From the NCBI RefSeq assembly GCF_037038585.1, contig NC_092523.1, positions 27,967,501 to 28,031,500 of the forward strand: a stretch of 64,000 nucleotides of DNA. The letters run 5' to 3'. This document shows positions 46,101 through 59,663 of the stretch, in pieces (positions within the stretch are counted from its first letter, which is position 1; each line of letters starts with the position of its first letter). This DNA is from Patagioenas fasciata. Lineage: Eukaryota; Chordata; Aves; Columbiformes; Columbidae. Position numbers and translations under genes: made by a program. The notes under the pieces were generated by a model. It was not told the DNA's origin. It saw only the letters and a program-made list of their open reading frames with translations, and searched no databases.

Positions 46101-49100
46101 TTATGACTGCCATGGGAAAAGTCCCTTATTTATTGGGCACTCAGTCTATGCCCAAGCATACTTTCTATGCCTAACATCAAAAGTTGCTTTGATTTTTACA
46201 ATTGTTTAAGACTCAGTAAATATACAAGATCACAAAATTGATACATATGATCCAAGTAGAAAGACTGAACTAGTGTCTGTTGCAACACATAAAAAAAATA
46301 TAGAATTCCTGAAAGGCTTTGAGTGTGTAATGTCTTGACCATAACTGGTCACGGAATAAGTCACAGCTTCCTAATTAAGTCTGTGATCCTAAAAACCCAC
46401 AAAAAAGTCAGCGTTATTCACAACTGATGAGAGTTCCATGTAACTAAGCACCTTTGACATGATCGAAGCTTAATCAAAGTAATGTAAAACAAACATGCAA
46501 AATTTCAGCTTCTTCACAATACTCAGTAGGATTGTAATTTCTATAATTTGTAAAGAGTTGGTTACTAAATAAGGAGTTGTTTTATCTCAAGAATTGCATG
46601 AAAATTCTTATATTTAAGACTGTAAATATTAGCACCATGATCAGTTGGTGAGTTTTCCCATAAAGTTACAAGGTTACAGGCTAAGAATACTCATATGCTA
46701 TTGTGTTTATGAACATTGTAAAAAAAGCATTGCTCAGAGCAATGAGCAGTCACAGCCAGAATGTGTTGTCCTACAGTCAAGAAAAGAATGTCAATGTCTT
46801 GGATGCTTTGGTGCAATGAATTTCAGAATAATCTTGACAAAACTCTGGGGACTGTACTAATAAAAATAGCAAAGGACGCAATGTTTAACATAGCTCTTCT
46901 TATTTATGCCCTCGACAAGTATTCATGACTATTTGCATTAATACTTTCTGCTGCATTATTTTTACGTGCTCCTCACGTTTTATATCCCAAACTTCACATG
47001 AACTTCATAAAATACTTCACAAAACGAAGCATTTTGTCTAAAGCAATAGAGCACTTTAAAGATCTGTTTTAATTGTTGACTTATCTAGTCAGATTGGTAA
47101 ATTTTTAAATATTTTATATCAAGAAAGCTTCATGGCATGAAGAATGATCTTGCTGTTGCTTTATCAAGCTATAGAAATGAAAAATGTAAAGATTTCAGGC
47201 CACTGGGAACACACCCTCCAATCTATTTGGAGAAGCAGAAGAAAAAAATATTGTAACTCCTCAATGAATTATTAAAGCAAAATATCTTAGTACGTTAAGA
47301 CATTTAGAACACAAATGTGAAAGAGGCTGTTTGCACTTAATACTCTGAGCTCACACAGATATTGTGTAGCCCTAAAGGAGGGGTAAATTAACAGCTCCAA
47401 AATGTAGTGAGAGTCTTTCTGCATTTCACAAAAAAATTGAGAATTTTCACATTACAAATTTGTCAGCTTCTTTGTTTATCTTATCTAAGGAGAGAAATCT
47501 CTTACCCACGAAATTCAGTAGCAGTCCAATATTGCTGAAGGATCTACCTCTAAATCCCACCCTTTATTTTAGATCAACAGAAGAAATTCTTCCGAAGGTA
47601 AAGAAATATTCCAGCTATTGCTTAGCTTTATTTAAAAATAAATGGGGAAATAAGAGAAAATCCTACTGTAGGACCCAAAATCTGAGTTATACAATATTCT
47701 TGTTTGCATTATTCAGGTTTAGCACTCTGTTAGTTTAGAAGGAAGGTTACCTAGGTTACTCTTTTAAGTTTCTGTTTGACTTTTCTTCTCTCAGAATGGA
47801 ATCAGTTCTTGAACATCCTTAGGGCTTGATATGATGTGATAGTCAGAACTGAAGTCTCACCAATGTAATTCCTCTAGCTTTTCCATCAATACCCTCACAC
47901 TATCATCTGCCTGACATCTTCTGGCTTGGACAGAAAATCCACACTTTGCCCCATCACAAGTTCCATTGAGACCCAGGAAAAAAATATATGAAGAAATATC
48001 AGTTAAGTGACACTTGCTTACCACAGAATTTCTGCTGACTTGAACAGAAAGGTGTTCAGTGTAGTCTAAAATAATTTCCAGTGCACAAGTACCAATTTAA
48101 AGCAAAATTAAGCACTAATGACAAGTGCATAGCAGAAATGTATTTGCTAACTGTTAATATAGCAGAAAACACACATTTCAATTATCTTTAGAAACCCAAT
48201 TAAAAATCTTCAGTACATGCCAAATGAAATGAGGTAATAAACTTCCCTCCAAAATCTGTGGTTCATTAAGAAGAAATGTTGGTTAGTATCAAAAAGCTGA
48301 CAATGACAGCTGCAGGATTAGTGTTTTAGTCTTCTTCCTTTTCCTGTTTCCCACTGAAAGCTGGGGCATCTTCATTAAGCTTTCATCAGTAGAGACGCCA
48401 GGAACAAATAACAAAGCATGTGAAAACCTAAGCTGATGCTTTTTTATACCATTTACTCTCTTTTTTTAGTCTCTTAAAACCAGACCTCTCTGATCTGCCA
48501 TTCTGCAGAGATCATCACCTACCCCAGTGAGTTTGGTAGAGGAGCAAGGACTTAGTAAGTCACACGTGCAAGTTTATACGAACAGTAAAACTGTCGGAGC
48601 CCTCTCACCCTTCAAAGCAGTGTGCTACCGTCAAGACCCATCTCTTTGCGATCAAAACGCAGCCACAAATGTGTCCACTTGGCTCACTCTGCAGAGAGCA
48701 CTGCCACGGCCATCGGCCTGGGCGACTGGTCCTGCCACCAAGGATCCTCTTGTTCATGCGAGCAGCTGGGCGACGGCCGCAGTCTGGTGAGGAGCAGATG
48801 CAGAAGGGAGTTAATTGTTACCACAGAGGCAGCATGTACAAGACCTTCGGCAAGAAAACTGGGCAAGAAGGATATTATCAGCGTCATAAATTACACTGAA
48901 CACTACAGTAAATGAAGTCATCAGCAACCACAGGGTAATATCAAACACATTGAGCCATTTTCATCCTTCTGTATATCAAAAGATTAGGTGTCCTGATGTT
49001 AACTTTGACTGGCTCAGCCTGAAATATAAACCGAGCTAAGTTTGGGATCCTGACTTCCCTTCTCTAAGGAGCTACCAGGCTGCCCCTGGGAAGGTTTTCT

Positions 49101-52100
49101 GGGTTTATGTCCCTGTCTTTCTGTCAGCTAACAATGTGTTTGGGCTATATCCATAAGAACTGCTTCTGGAAAATCTGCTCAGCAATAATAAGGCTTTTCT
49201 AAAGCCAGGTGTGGGGTGAACATCACACTGTTTGCTCAGCTACATGGCACTAAGCTTGCTTTGCCTGTGGAAATTACTAAAGGAGAATATTTGAAGACAT
49301 TCCAGTACTCTGCCCACTCTACTTTATAAGCCACTTCCACTGGAAATTATACCAGATTCCCATCTGCCAGACAATTACTTTTCTGAAATAGTTAGCCCTT
49401 TACTTTTGTTTCACTTTATATCCTGGATCTGTAAGATGGCAGACTTATTAATTCTGTTTATACTCAGTCTGATTTAGAGAACAAAGGAACACCACCGGTT
49501 TCTGCAATTAGCCTCCCAAGGGAGGATATGCTGTCATTGCATATATCTGTGGGAATTTAATGGTAAAGAAATAAACTAGAACAATGGTTACTTATAACTT
49601 GTAATTTTTACTGAGTTCACTTCAGATGGCAAGGGTTTTAAGTGTACTTAATGCAACGTATGTTAGAAGGAAACACATTTGAGAGGCTCCTATGAGCTCT
49701 TCTTTCTGATAAGAGGAAGAAATGTTTTGATTTTTTTTTTTTTAATTTTAGTTTCACAGTTTTAGGTCATGCTTTGTGATTCCCTGTGTCGAACTAATTA
49801 ATAATTTAAGTGTTCTTCAGCAAAGCTCTCCTTGTCCGTAGAACAGCAACTCATTGAAGAAGAAGAAATTCTGCATTTTTCAAACCACTTAAACTTGCAC
49901 GATCTACTCTGCCTACAGACGTGGTCTGTAGCTTTCTACTTCAGGTTCTTTTGTCCACAACTAAACAGATCACAGCTTCAACTCGCAGGCAGATAGCCTG
50001 CTAACCACTCTGGTGGTAAAGGACATTTTCAGCAGGAACTTTTACCAAATTTTTGAAACCTGACTGCTGGGAAAATTCATTTTGTGGGAGCAGGACTGAG
50101 CTACTGCAATAAACAGCCTTGTAGGCAAAAATTAAGAAAAGCTGATGAAAAAAGAAGGGGAGGGGGAACCCACAACACAAAACTGGATATCACGTAAGTC
50201 TAGTCAAATTTCAGAAAGATTCTGCCCTAAACATCTCCAATTGTTTAAGTAGTTTAACACATCTTGAAAAACATTTTTGTTTTATATACATTTCTTTCTT
50301 ACCTTCTTTAGTGCAAAAGAGAGCCACTTTGCTTCTGCTTTGACACAGCTGTCTAAATATTGAAACAAGAACATGGTGGAAATCTCAATTAATTGATGTA
50401 ATTTGCAAATCAGCACAGGTATTGTACTCGTTGTGAACCAGCTGTTAAAAATTCCCCCAAACTGTAAAAAGAAACACAAGGAGCTTCTTATGGCAGATCA
50501 TGCAGCATCTGCCTGGAGATAATTCAAAATATTAGTTCAGCTTTACAATGCATTTCACGAGCGGGTGCTGCATATTTTGCAGACTACCTCGCTCTCTGGG
50601 CACCGATCCAGCTCTGAAGTCTTAATTTATGGCACCTGAAAGCACAGAAGTCACCATTCTTCCTTCCTTATAGCTGAAGGATAGAGTCTTCTTTGAAATA
50701 CCTTTGATAACAGATGATCCTTCATGCCCTAAAAGTTTGGGTGATTTGAAAATATTCAGGAAGCTTGCAAAAGAAAGTATTAAAACAACAAAAAGTTATC
50801 ATTTCTGTTGAAAATTTTCAGATGAGAGAAAAGTGATTCTTTCTCAAAGAAAGATCCTTGTCAAAACAGAGAGCACCATTGCTCAGCTAGCTGGCTGCCT
50901 TTTTACTTCCACTGCTTCTTTATTCCTACCATATACGAGCTTTTCTGATGCAGATGCAGAGCTATATTAGACTGGATACACAGACTAACTCTTCCCCAGG
51001 TAAGTCTTTGAAGGCTGTAATGTCAGTACATAGGCAGTATCTTTAAAACTGCAACCACCTAAAAAGAGGCTACATGTGATTTTAAGCCCTAGATACTGAT
51101 GTGGATACAATAACAGAGTGCCAGCAAGCACTGGATCTGCGATTTGACCAGACCTCTGTTCCTTACATTGCATTTGCCCCGGTCATGTACTATGCAAATC
51201 AGCCTACATTCTGTTCCTGGAAACACAGACCATGAAGTTCTGTTTCTCGAGACAGATGACCAGTTTCAGGAAAGAAAATTCTGTGTACAATTTTGAGGCA
51301 CATTTGTGGTCCATAAAAAATATATACACAACATAACTGAGACCAGACACATTCATGTTTCACACTTGTTTCTTTGATTTATCAAACAGACAGCTCTAAA
51401 GGAAAAAACTTTAAGCTTTCATGTGTGCGTAGTCTGTGCTGTGCCATTCCCTCTTATCCAAACTTTATGAGACTCGTGGTGTATTTGTTAGTTCTTGCCC
51501 AAGTTCCCAGTAGTCCAAGAGCCTCACAGCTCCTTTAAAGATACAATATACTCCACAACACAGACATTCTACATGGTAAAGTTGATCAGATGAATGCACC
51601 TAGAGTGCAGGGCTTGGGAGCAGTTCCCAGCTCCTGGGCTTGCCTTGGCTTCATGTTGGGAAGAGACTAAATGCACATTGTCCCCCTGTGCAATTTGGTT
51701 TACACTAGAAAGCAAGCCAGTGCAGGAAGTGCGGCAGGCCCTCCAGTGGGGTGACTGGGAGGTGAATGTGGGGTGCACGTGATCGGCAGCACATGCCCAG
51801 GCAGTGAGAGCCATCTGCACAGGATGCCTGATGCAGCCAAAACAAAACCAGCCTCACTCTTCATGCGAGGCCTTAAATTTCTCACTTCTTGTTACCCATC
51901 TTCTAGACTCGGCGAGACATCTGTTCCTACATATTATTTTCATCTCTGTAATAGCTTTATCAATAATGCTCATTACTGATATTTTCTCTCCTTTAACTTG
52001 TACTTTGGGTGAAACCAGGTTTTTTGCTGCTAGATCTTATAACTCGTAAGCTCCAAATCCATCCCTTCACACGTATTTCCTAACAGACCACTTTGAAACA

Positions 52101-52604
52101 TGGCAAAGTACTTCGACATTTCTGCTTTGCACTTCACTGACTGAACAGAATATGATTGTGGACCTGTCTTTGCACCTGGTCACCACCTAAGGTGTTTATT
52201 CTTGTATTACTCTAGAGAAAAGCCTTTAGACACTTTTAGGCTAGTGGAATGAGACAGTAAAAAAGGAAAAGAGTCAAAAAGAAATTTTTTTAGTATCAGG
52301 CATCATCCTGTAATGGCTCTTCTTCTAGATGAAGAAACAAAAAAAGAATGTAAATCAATGGGGATTTATACACAGATATCTTGGAAGAAAAAGAGCTTAC
52401 CAAAGGGAGTTTGTCATCCTCTATTGATAAGTGACTACCCACAGCAGTGAAATAAATCCCATTTACCTGTTACTTACTTACCCACTCACTAGAAGCGCAT
52501 GTAAAGTGGAGGCATTTTTATTCTTCCAGTCTGAGTGCAGATTCAGCCATTTTTGATGCTGCGTCTCCTCATTGTCTATTACAATATCTGTTTTGGATGG
52601 TCCT
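42926..52604 (-). CDS. CORIN: CORIN, pro-ANP-converting transmembrane serine protease (last six coding exons)
   Basis: Six exons with GT-AG borders on the - strand (52604-52482, 50352-50303, 48783-48609, 45634-45363, 43696-43563, 43108-42926) join into one frame of 937 nt, giving 312 residues and a stop. They encode the second half of the SRCR domain, the activation site R|ILGG, and a 241-residue chymotrypsin-fold domain, the same length as I recall for human corin. His, Asp and Ser of the catalytic triad and the S1 Asp are all present. Family knowledge: corin is a type II membrane protease of cardiomyocytes that cleaves pro-ANP and so controls salt balance and blood pressure. The cytosolic tail, TM, frizzled and LDL-receptor repeats and most of the gene lie right of the window. 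The gene is convergent with ATP10D. Confidence 0.97.
43563..43696 (-). CDS. CORIN: CORIN exon ending at the S1-pocket Asp
   Basis: The acceptor is gtttttccag and the donor gtgggt on the - strand. The 134-nt exon reads [38 protein letters not shown] and TVDSCM. The Asp of DSCM (43572-43574) is the position-189 equivalent that selects Arg or Lys substrates. The donor falls just before GDSGGP, as in other proteases of this family. Confidence 0.97.
43697..45362 (-). other. CORIN intron
   Basis: A 1.67-kb intron with the (AC)8 run near its 3' end on the CORIN strand. Nothing else is seen. Confidence 0.85.
43731..43747 (+). repeat. (AC)8 microsatellite
   Basis: A dinucleotide run in the CORIN intron, 35 nt upstream (on the - strand) of the exon at 43696. 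On the CORIN strand it is (GT)n near the acceptor. Confidence 0.95.
45363..45634 (-). CDS. CORIN: CORIN exon with catalytic Asp
   Basis: The acceptor is a run of 18 T followed by ccaaag, and the donor is gtaaga on the - strand. The 272-nt exon reads [58 protein letters not shown] and [15 protein letters not shown]. The catalytic Asp is in YDIS (45499-45501). It splices to MPFKLQEGE in the next exon, completing the corin sequence. Confidence 0.97.
45635..48608 (-). other. CORIN intron
   Basis: A 3-kb AT-rich intron between the catalytic His and Asp exons. Its 3' end is the 18-T tract. No repeat or gene is recognised. Confidence 0.85.
45641..45658 (-). repeat. 18-T homopolymer in a CORIN splice acceptor
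   Basis: Poly-A on the + strand forms the pyrimidine tract of the CORIN exon that begins at 45634, separated from its AG by only ccaa. Confidence 0.95.
48609..48783 (-). CDS. CORIN: CORIN exon with activation site and catalytic His
   Basis: The acceptor is cctcaccag and the donor gtgaga on the - strand. The exon reads [12 protein letters not shown], then the activated N terminus [20 protein letters not shown], then [20 protein letters not shown]. Cleavage falls between Arg and Ile (DNA 48746/48745), freeing the Ile-Leu-Gly-Gly N terminus, and the catalytic His codon is at 48620-48622. The Cys before GRRPAAR is expected to tether the protease to the stem by a disulfide. The sequence is nearly identical to mammalian corin. 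Longer ORFs in other frames across this exon are spurious. Confidence 0.97.
48784..52481 (-). other. CORIN introns around the 50-nt exon
   Basis: Two introns (48784-50302 and 50353-52481) of ordinary AT-rich sequence. No element is recognised. Confidence 0.8.
50303..50352 (-). CDS. CORIN: CORIN 50-nt exon, end of SRCR domain
   Basis: The acceptor is atatttag and the donor gtaaga on the - strand. One base completes a Gly codon, then 16 codons read [16 protein letters not shown], then one G that makes the Asp of the DCGRRPAAR block with the next exon. It matches the corin pattern QSCxSRSKxxLLCTK. Its phases (1 base in, 1 base out) fit both neighbours exactly, which is the strongest evidence for such a small exon. 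Confidence 0.9.
52482..52604 (-). CDS. CORIN: CORIN SRCR-domain exon
   Basis: On the - strand the acceptor is gtttcag and the donor gtaagt. The 123-nt exon starts in phase 2 (one base completes a Gly codon), then reads [23 protein letters not shown] and [10 protein letters not shown]. WLxLHSxW and TLHxLLVxG match the human corin SRCR domain as I recall it. It contains no useful ORF on its own; identification rests on these motifs plus phase agreement with the next exon. Confidence 0.88.
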
Positions 52605-55180
52605 CTGAAACAAATGATAGACATTTGTTTCTATGTTACAATTATGACAGTGAAGCCGCCCTAATGCCTCCTGTTTGCTCCAAAGATACACAGCTGAATG
52701 TTTTGTCAAAACCATGTGTGGCAGAATCATAGTTTAGTTATGGGAATGCAATCACCCCAGGAAACATGACCAGCTAACTTATTACTATCACTCATGAGTG
52801 TTTTCTGACAAAAACCAGAACTGAAATTGGGAACAGCAAGAGCCTTCTGGTGGCATTTACTGTAGTGCATACACTGACACAGTGTTTCCACAGTTTCTTG
52901 CCTCCAAAGATACAGAAAATAGATCTTCATATGTAGAAGACGTAAAAGTAAAAATACTTCTTACATTCCTCTATTTGGAAAACCATTAAAATTCAACAGT
53001 AAAGACCAGCCTGATTCTTGCTAATAATACTTGACAGTATCTCTAAGTCCAAGCTGTCTGCTTTGCAAAACAGAACAAGTCACAGGTGGCGATGTCAAAC
53101 CTTTCCTGCAGCAAATTAACAGGAATACGAAAGTAAGAAAGAATGTTCCATCAGGAGATATTTTCATATACCCAATTCCTTAGTTTAGTTATTGCCTGAT
53201 AGACTTAAGCCACTGAAGAAATTGCTAAAGGAAAAAAAGAGTGTACTTTTTAGATGGCTTTACAAGCCATGCACCTTTCCAGCACAGAACCATCCATGAT
53301 TGGCCATCAATCCCTGTCAATGAGAAGGATTTTCAAGGACTGCTCTCCTGACATTGGTCGTAGGCCAATGAGAATGAGGAAAGTTCAGAAAAAATGTGAT
53401 GTGTCCTAAAACTTGCCTCTGAACCCAGTCTCTCATGGCAATACCTAGTAATATCAGCGAGGTTATTAGTTTGCCTTTAAGCCCAATTTTGAGTATTAAC
53501 TATATGTCTTTTTAAATATTTACAAAATATTCACAAAAGTGCAGCATTCTTTATCTACTTGATTGCATAAATTAACAAAGATCAAAGAATTCTGGTTTAT
53601 GGTAAAGTTGTCAGTGCAACCATATGGAAATGTTTTCAACAGGTCTGGCAGAGTTAACTATGCTCTGAGGTCACAGCCCTGGGTTCTGCCTGTTACATGA
53701 CTTATTTTTCAGAACCTTCTCTGGGCATATTAAGCAAATATCATTCCATGATCTACTACCCAGAACGTACAGGCTGATAATAACATGCATGGCTGTATTT
53801 TTTCCTCATTTAGAGAACACTGTTCACTGAAATACAGAGCTTTCTTCCTCAAAGCCTGCTTTTAGCAAGCACATTAAACTCTCCTCTCTTCATTTCCATT
53901 ATTTGCTTGTTTCCCACCAAACATACACAAACTTTTTTTTTCCTTAAGATGACGTTCTGCTTTATGATCTTTTTTGAACAATTACGTTCACCACTTCCTA
54001 ACTGTGTACAGTCATATTTTATGTAGTTGTAAACACCGTCTGATCTATAAAATACGTAACTCAAAAATGTACAGAAAGGTGCAAATATCAAGCCACCTGA
54101 TGGTTCCAAATCTATGGTATCCCAAATACCAGATTATTTTGCTGAAACCTGCAGTTCTGAATTACTGTTTGTGATGCTATAATCATCATTAGGCAAACAC
54201 GAACTTCTAAACCATGGCAATAACCTACAAGACACTTAAGCATTTATGAAATTTTATATTACGCTTAGTAAAATTAAGTCTATGCCTTTTTTCCTTGGTG
54301 GTCACAGCTTGATATAACACACATGAAACCGGTATGCCCTAATTTATGTATTTAGAATGCCTTCTATAAACATTTGTAGTGTTCTCCCCCTTGATGATGT
54401 GTATAGAAGGTTTTCCTTCAGATAGGCAATGGCCACCACTCATGTCTTTTAATCTATTTTAATTAGAATTAGCCAGAATAAAGGGAACTTAAGAGCCTCA
54501 TTTCTAGCTGAAGAAAGCTGGAGACAATGGTTAGCATTTGTGTAGAGAGCAGAGCATACTGGGAATTGCCAGAAAATGAGAGACCACAGGCTAAAAATGT
54601 TAGAGGAGGGCTAAGGACTTGGGCTGGTGTGAGCTTTTGGGTCTGAGACTTCCAATGTGCAGGGAGGGGCTGATGTGCCAGGACTGTGCAAGACACCATG
54701 GACTGTAAAGCACTCAGAGGAAAGAAGAGGGGTAGAGCAACGGGGACTCATTTTAGCCAGACCCATCCTGTGCTCCACAAACACATCTGTCAGCACATTC
54801 TACTTGGCCATTCTTGGGGCTGTAGCAAACAATTTTTCTGTGGACACACTCTAAAGAAAAGGGAAGAAGGATCTTTCAAAGGACAGAGCCGTGTCAACTC
54901 AGGGTGTGTAATTTCTTCATAAGAATGTTTTGCCTAACTAAGTTTCTTATAGACTCCAACAACAAGGCTATAGCGGCTAATTACTTTAAGACATCAATCT
55001 ACCTCTTTGAATTTGAAATTAGCTCTCATGCAAATTTTTTATTTTAGTTGCCAGCTGAAGCTGATGTAGATTAAGTGCGGCCATATGTAATATCTTTTCA
55101 AGATTTCAGGCAAGCCAAATAAAGAACCTTTTTTATTAAACACTTTCAGAATACTTTTTCACTCCTTTCAAGTTTTCTTC

Positions 55181-55292
55181 TTTGGTGTTTGTGGTTTGTT
55201 TGGTTTGGGTTTTGCTGTTGTTGGTGGGGTATTTCTGGTTGGTTTGTGGGGTTTTTTTTCTGTTTGTGTTCTGGTTTGGTTTGGTTTGGTTT
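55181..55292 (+). repeat. G/T-rich low-complexity tract
   Basis: About 110 bases of T and G ending in (tttgg)n, in the long CORIN intron. On the CORIN strand it is A/C-rich. Confidence 0.85.
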
Positions 55293-55410
55293 CATATCTG
55301 GTGCATATAACAGAACAGCTTTGTTCATAAAGTCAGTGTTGATTTTAGATTAATGCTTTTAATTATTACCTGTATTGAAACAATAAGCAAAATGGTACTT
55401 GTTGACTGAA

Positions 55411-55900
55411 ACCATATATACCTGGAACACAATGTGCAGCTTTGAGGCCCCTCGATTTAAGGGGATACTCAGAAACTGGAGAGGGTCATGCAGATGGCTT
55501 TCAAATTTTCCAGGCACCTATGGCACCAACACACAAGGAGAGGTAATGAGGGATCTGGACTTGTTTACTCTTGTGAACAGGAAGCTAAGGAAAAATTCAA
55601 TAGCAACGTGCAACTATTTGAAGAGGAGTTAAAAGGTAACGGAATTGAACTTTTCTCAGTAGTGTCTGCATGGTAAAACAAGGGGAAATGTCCTAGAGTT
55701 GCAGTTTTGGAGACTGACTGCAGATGAAAGGAAATACTTTTTTACGAGGAAGGTGGAGTAGCCCTGGAACAGAGAGACTCTGGAATCTCAATCCATCAAG
55801 ATTCAAAAAACTTGGCCAAGCAAAGCAGTGGTGTGATAGTCCTGCTTCAAGTGGGAGATGGGCTAGATGTTCTCCAGATGTCTGTTGCAATGAGGATTTT
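55411..55900 (+). mobile_element. Old, strongly diverged CR1 fragment
   Basis: Pieces in CR1 order are recognisable: tttgaggcccctcgatttaa, ggagagggtcatgcagatggc, a block resembling aggctgagggagctgggtctctttag, ttttttacgaggaaggtggag, and ggctagatgttctccagatgtc. No coding frame remains. It is antisense to CORIN within the long CORIN intron. Borders are approximate. Confidence 0.6.
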
Positions 55901-58900
55901 ATGACTGCTGCATAGTACAAATACACTGTAGCAACCAGTACCTGTACTGAAGAGCTTAATCATAAAAAGGCTACCAGTTCCTAGAACAGATTTTTCACAC
56001 ATAATAGCATCCTTTAACATTACAGTACAGTCACTGAAATATCTACATCACTTAAGTAGGTTTGTTAGTGATATCTGCAAACATTTGTCATCCATACCAT
56101 GGTACCGATAATGCATGCTGTTTGAGTGGCGATCTTCGGTCCAGATTTTCCATCAGGCTTTCAAAATAACCTACGAATCTTACCTGAATCCACATGACTT
56201 TATAACATCTCATGGTGCTATTTGGATGGAACCATTTGAGTACTGAAATCTTACTGTAAAACCCCTGGGGTTCTAAGAATCTATTGCTGAACAGACCACA
56301 AAAATTTAACAGTCTCATGTGTCTCATATTAAATATCTACAGTAAATCTTTATATCCAAAAGAACTATGCTAAAGCTTCTGCGCTCAAACCACTCAAATG
56401 AATACACATTAGGGTGCCTATAGTCTTAGTCTATGGACTTCTCCAAGACTATATCAAAAGTGCCATTGTGGAGTAAATGTACAACAGATGCACAACAAAC
56501 ACCAGTGTTTCATGATTTTTTTCCCGACTACATTTAAAGTGATAGAAATACCATGCCTAGTGGTAAAAGACAAGTAGGTCTTTCACTTTTATTTTCATTA
56601 GGTCCTATGCACTGTTGAAGAATAAAATGGGGTTAGGACCTATGAAAAAAATCTTTCCACAACTCTTTACTGAACAGTTAATCCAAACAGTTAACTATCA
56701 GTCAAAAAGAATCTGACAAGGCCATCTGATCCACTCCCCTAATCCAAAATAAGATCAACTTTATTTAAATTCTCTCTTACCAGTTTTGGTTTGCACTGTT
56801 GGAGATGCACTGATGGAGAATCCACAGCATTTCCAGGCAATATGTTCCAGAATTTCCAGTAGATATTTTATTTCTAATGTTTGTTCTAAACGTTCTTACC
56901 TGTCATGTAAGTTCATTACTTCTGTCTTATTTCCACTGGAAACAAAGATCAGTTTATTCCTCGCCTCTTTGCAGCAGCCTTTTACACATTTGAAGGCTCC
57001 TATACCTCCCTGCCCCTGACTGACCACCCAACGTTTTCAACCTTTCTGCGCAGACTATGCTCTCTAGGTCTCTGGTCATTCCTCCTGACTTATTCTGAAC
57101 TCTGAATTGTTACTGATAAACATATTCTGCCATTAAGACTGTATACTTCTGTAATTATTTGTTGATAATGGGAGCTAGTCAACTAGTTTGTAAATCTCTG
57201 CATCTTCTTCTTTTTCTCTTTTTAGTGAAAGATGGCATAACTAACATCTTTCAGCCTTATGCACCCATTCTCCCCAACTTCTCAAAACTACTGGATACCA
57301 TTATTGGTGCCCATAATGGAGATCTGCCATAGCCATAAATCTTAAATGCTCCTGGATGAATTTCAGCAAAAGTAGCTACTTGGAAGAGCAGTGTATAACT
57401 TATTATTTTCTTACTCTAGCCCTAATTCTTAGGTCTTTGCCATCTTGAAAACATAATATGTTTTGCTGCCATTTCTTTGTGCTTTTGTTTGGGGTTGTTT
57501 TGCTTTGCTTTTTTTTTTTTTTTTTTGCTTAATATCCCTGTCTTTTCTGATTCTTTCTGCAGATACTTAGGTTGTTCTACATTAGTTCTTGTAAGCTTGA
57601 ACTACATCTCCAGTCTCTCTCAAATTCCACTTCACCTTCAGTTCACTGTTCAGCTGGTGCCTCAGTTGAGTCAGTCTTGCTGCTTTACAGAAAGATGTCT
57701 GCTAGATCTAATGAACATGAAAGAGTACTTATAATTCTAACATATCTAACTTCTTCAAGAAGTTTCCTTTAAGGTAATTTAAGAAGAAAAGTTATTCAAT
57801 GATTCTACAAAATCAGTCACTCAAAAAATCAGAAAGGAGAGACATTTTAATCTGCAATAGCGCATACATCTACTCAAGTAGGAAAATCTAACTAAGATTT
57901 TAGTTTTTCAAATTTCAGTTTAAAAATAAGAATATTCCTTTAATACATTTGATTTCAAGCTATGAATTCCCTTATGTGTGTTTAAGAGAGGGATTTTTAG
58001 AATTAATAAAGAAAAATATAACCCAGTCTGTTTTCTACCTTGTAAATGTTCTTGCAATGTGGAAAAGTAATGTTTAGGGTAACTTCATTATATAAGTTGT
58101 ACAATAGAAATATTAAAGAAATAGTTTTGCAAGCATTCTAGCCTGCTACCTGCTGATCACTGTGCACAACAGTCCAAGTCTGTAGTATAGTTTATAGTGA
58201 GCTACAAGAAACATTATGACTTGCATACTGAACCAGTACTAAATAAATAAATTTTAAAAAGGCAAAATAGAAAGCAGGGGCTAATTTTAAATTTTGAAGT
58301 TAATATTCATCATTAAAAGTAACATAATTTGGGATACACCTGTACAGCAATAGTTTTAGTACAACATTCTTGCTATTCCATTGAGGAAAACTCTCTCAAA
58401 TGTATTAAATTGCAAGTTTAGAATAAAGTATAATGCATAAACTGGATTCCTCTCCCTTCAAAGTAACAGTAACATCCCTCTGTTCAGCTTCTATTGTTTC
58501 AAGCCTCATGTGACAACAGCCTTGAAAAAGGAAGCCTTGTGTTACTCCAGAAGGTAATGAATATCGTGTGTAGAGGGACTAATATAAAACAAATTAGGCT
58601 TATTTCAGAGCTGCAACAATGTCTATTTCCTGTCTGTACTTACTTACTTGTTAAGATATTTCTTGGTCTTGAGCAGAATTCTATAAAGCCATAGAATATA
58701 GAGTAAAAGATCAAAACCTTGATTTTAACAGCATTGAAATCAGAGTCATCTCTAATTTTAATGGAGACATAGAAAATGAAAATTAAAAAGATTCACAGCA
58801 TTGACAGAAAACTAAAATATATATTATTAAACAGTTCTTAAAAGTTTTGGTGGATAGCAGGTAATCACTGTGATATTTCTAGGTTTCAAAATGCCTACAG

Positions 58901-59663
58901 TCTGAAGTCCTGACTGGCAGACTACTCAACCCTTTCGAGAATCAGTTAACATGTAATTATGCTAAGAAACTTTTATATGCTTGCTTTTTTTTTGTCATTT
59001 AAGTCTCTGTAAGTTATAGGATTCTTAAAGTATGCTTTTATAGCTAAACTTTAAAAAGACCATTTTGGGTCATCTGAATTTAAAACTTCAGGTCAGATAC
59101 AGATTTTCTTAGCTGGAAGTCTTAATCCAACATCAAATTAAATGTAAAAGTCCTTCATTTACAGTTAATTAGCTTTTAATTTTAAAAACATGAAGGACCC
59201 ATTTCAGAGAAAATACTGTTTTGAATAAAATTTTAAGAGTTTAGTTTTAAAAAGTTGAAAAAAATAACTTGACTTTTCAACCTTTGTTCACCCTGCTGAA
59301 ACTAATCATTGAATTTGAACAAAATTCACTGTTATTTTTGTTCAGCCTCATCCTTTACAGAGTTATCGTTCACTAAGAGATACTTCCATAGTTCTACTGG
59401 TAAAAACACATTAGCCAAAAAAAAAGCCATTTCAACTTGCAGATTCCAGAATGAATTTTCAGGACTGACAGATTTAATATCTGTTTAGTGTTAAACTGAG
59501 TAAATTTTTTTTTCAAGCCCCCAGGAGAAAAAAAAAGGGTTTCATACTGCCATTGGTACAGGCTGTGACGTAAAACAGTTTGAAAAAGGATCTGTGATCA
59601 ATCATTAGAATAAGAACATTTCTTTGGTTGCCAGTATTCATGTGTCTTTGTTTCTCTCAGTCA

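Noticed and set aside
48684..48887. A - strand ORF of 67 codons overlapping the CORIN activation exon
   Set aside because: It is in a different frame from the conserved CORIN reading, which gives the recognisable protease sequence.
50282..50479. A - strand ORF reading through the CORIN 50-nt exon
   Set aside because: The ORF frame gives no known protein; another frame gives SRCR-like sequence with correct splice phases on both sides.
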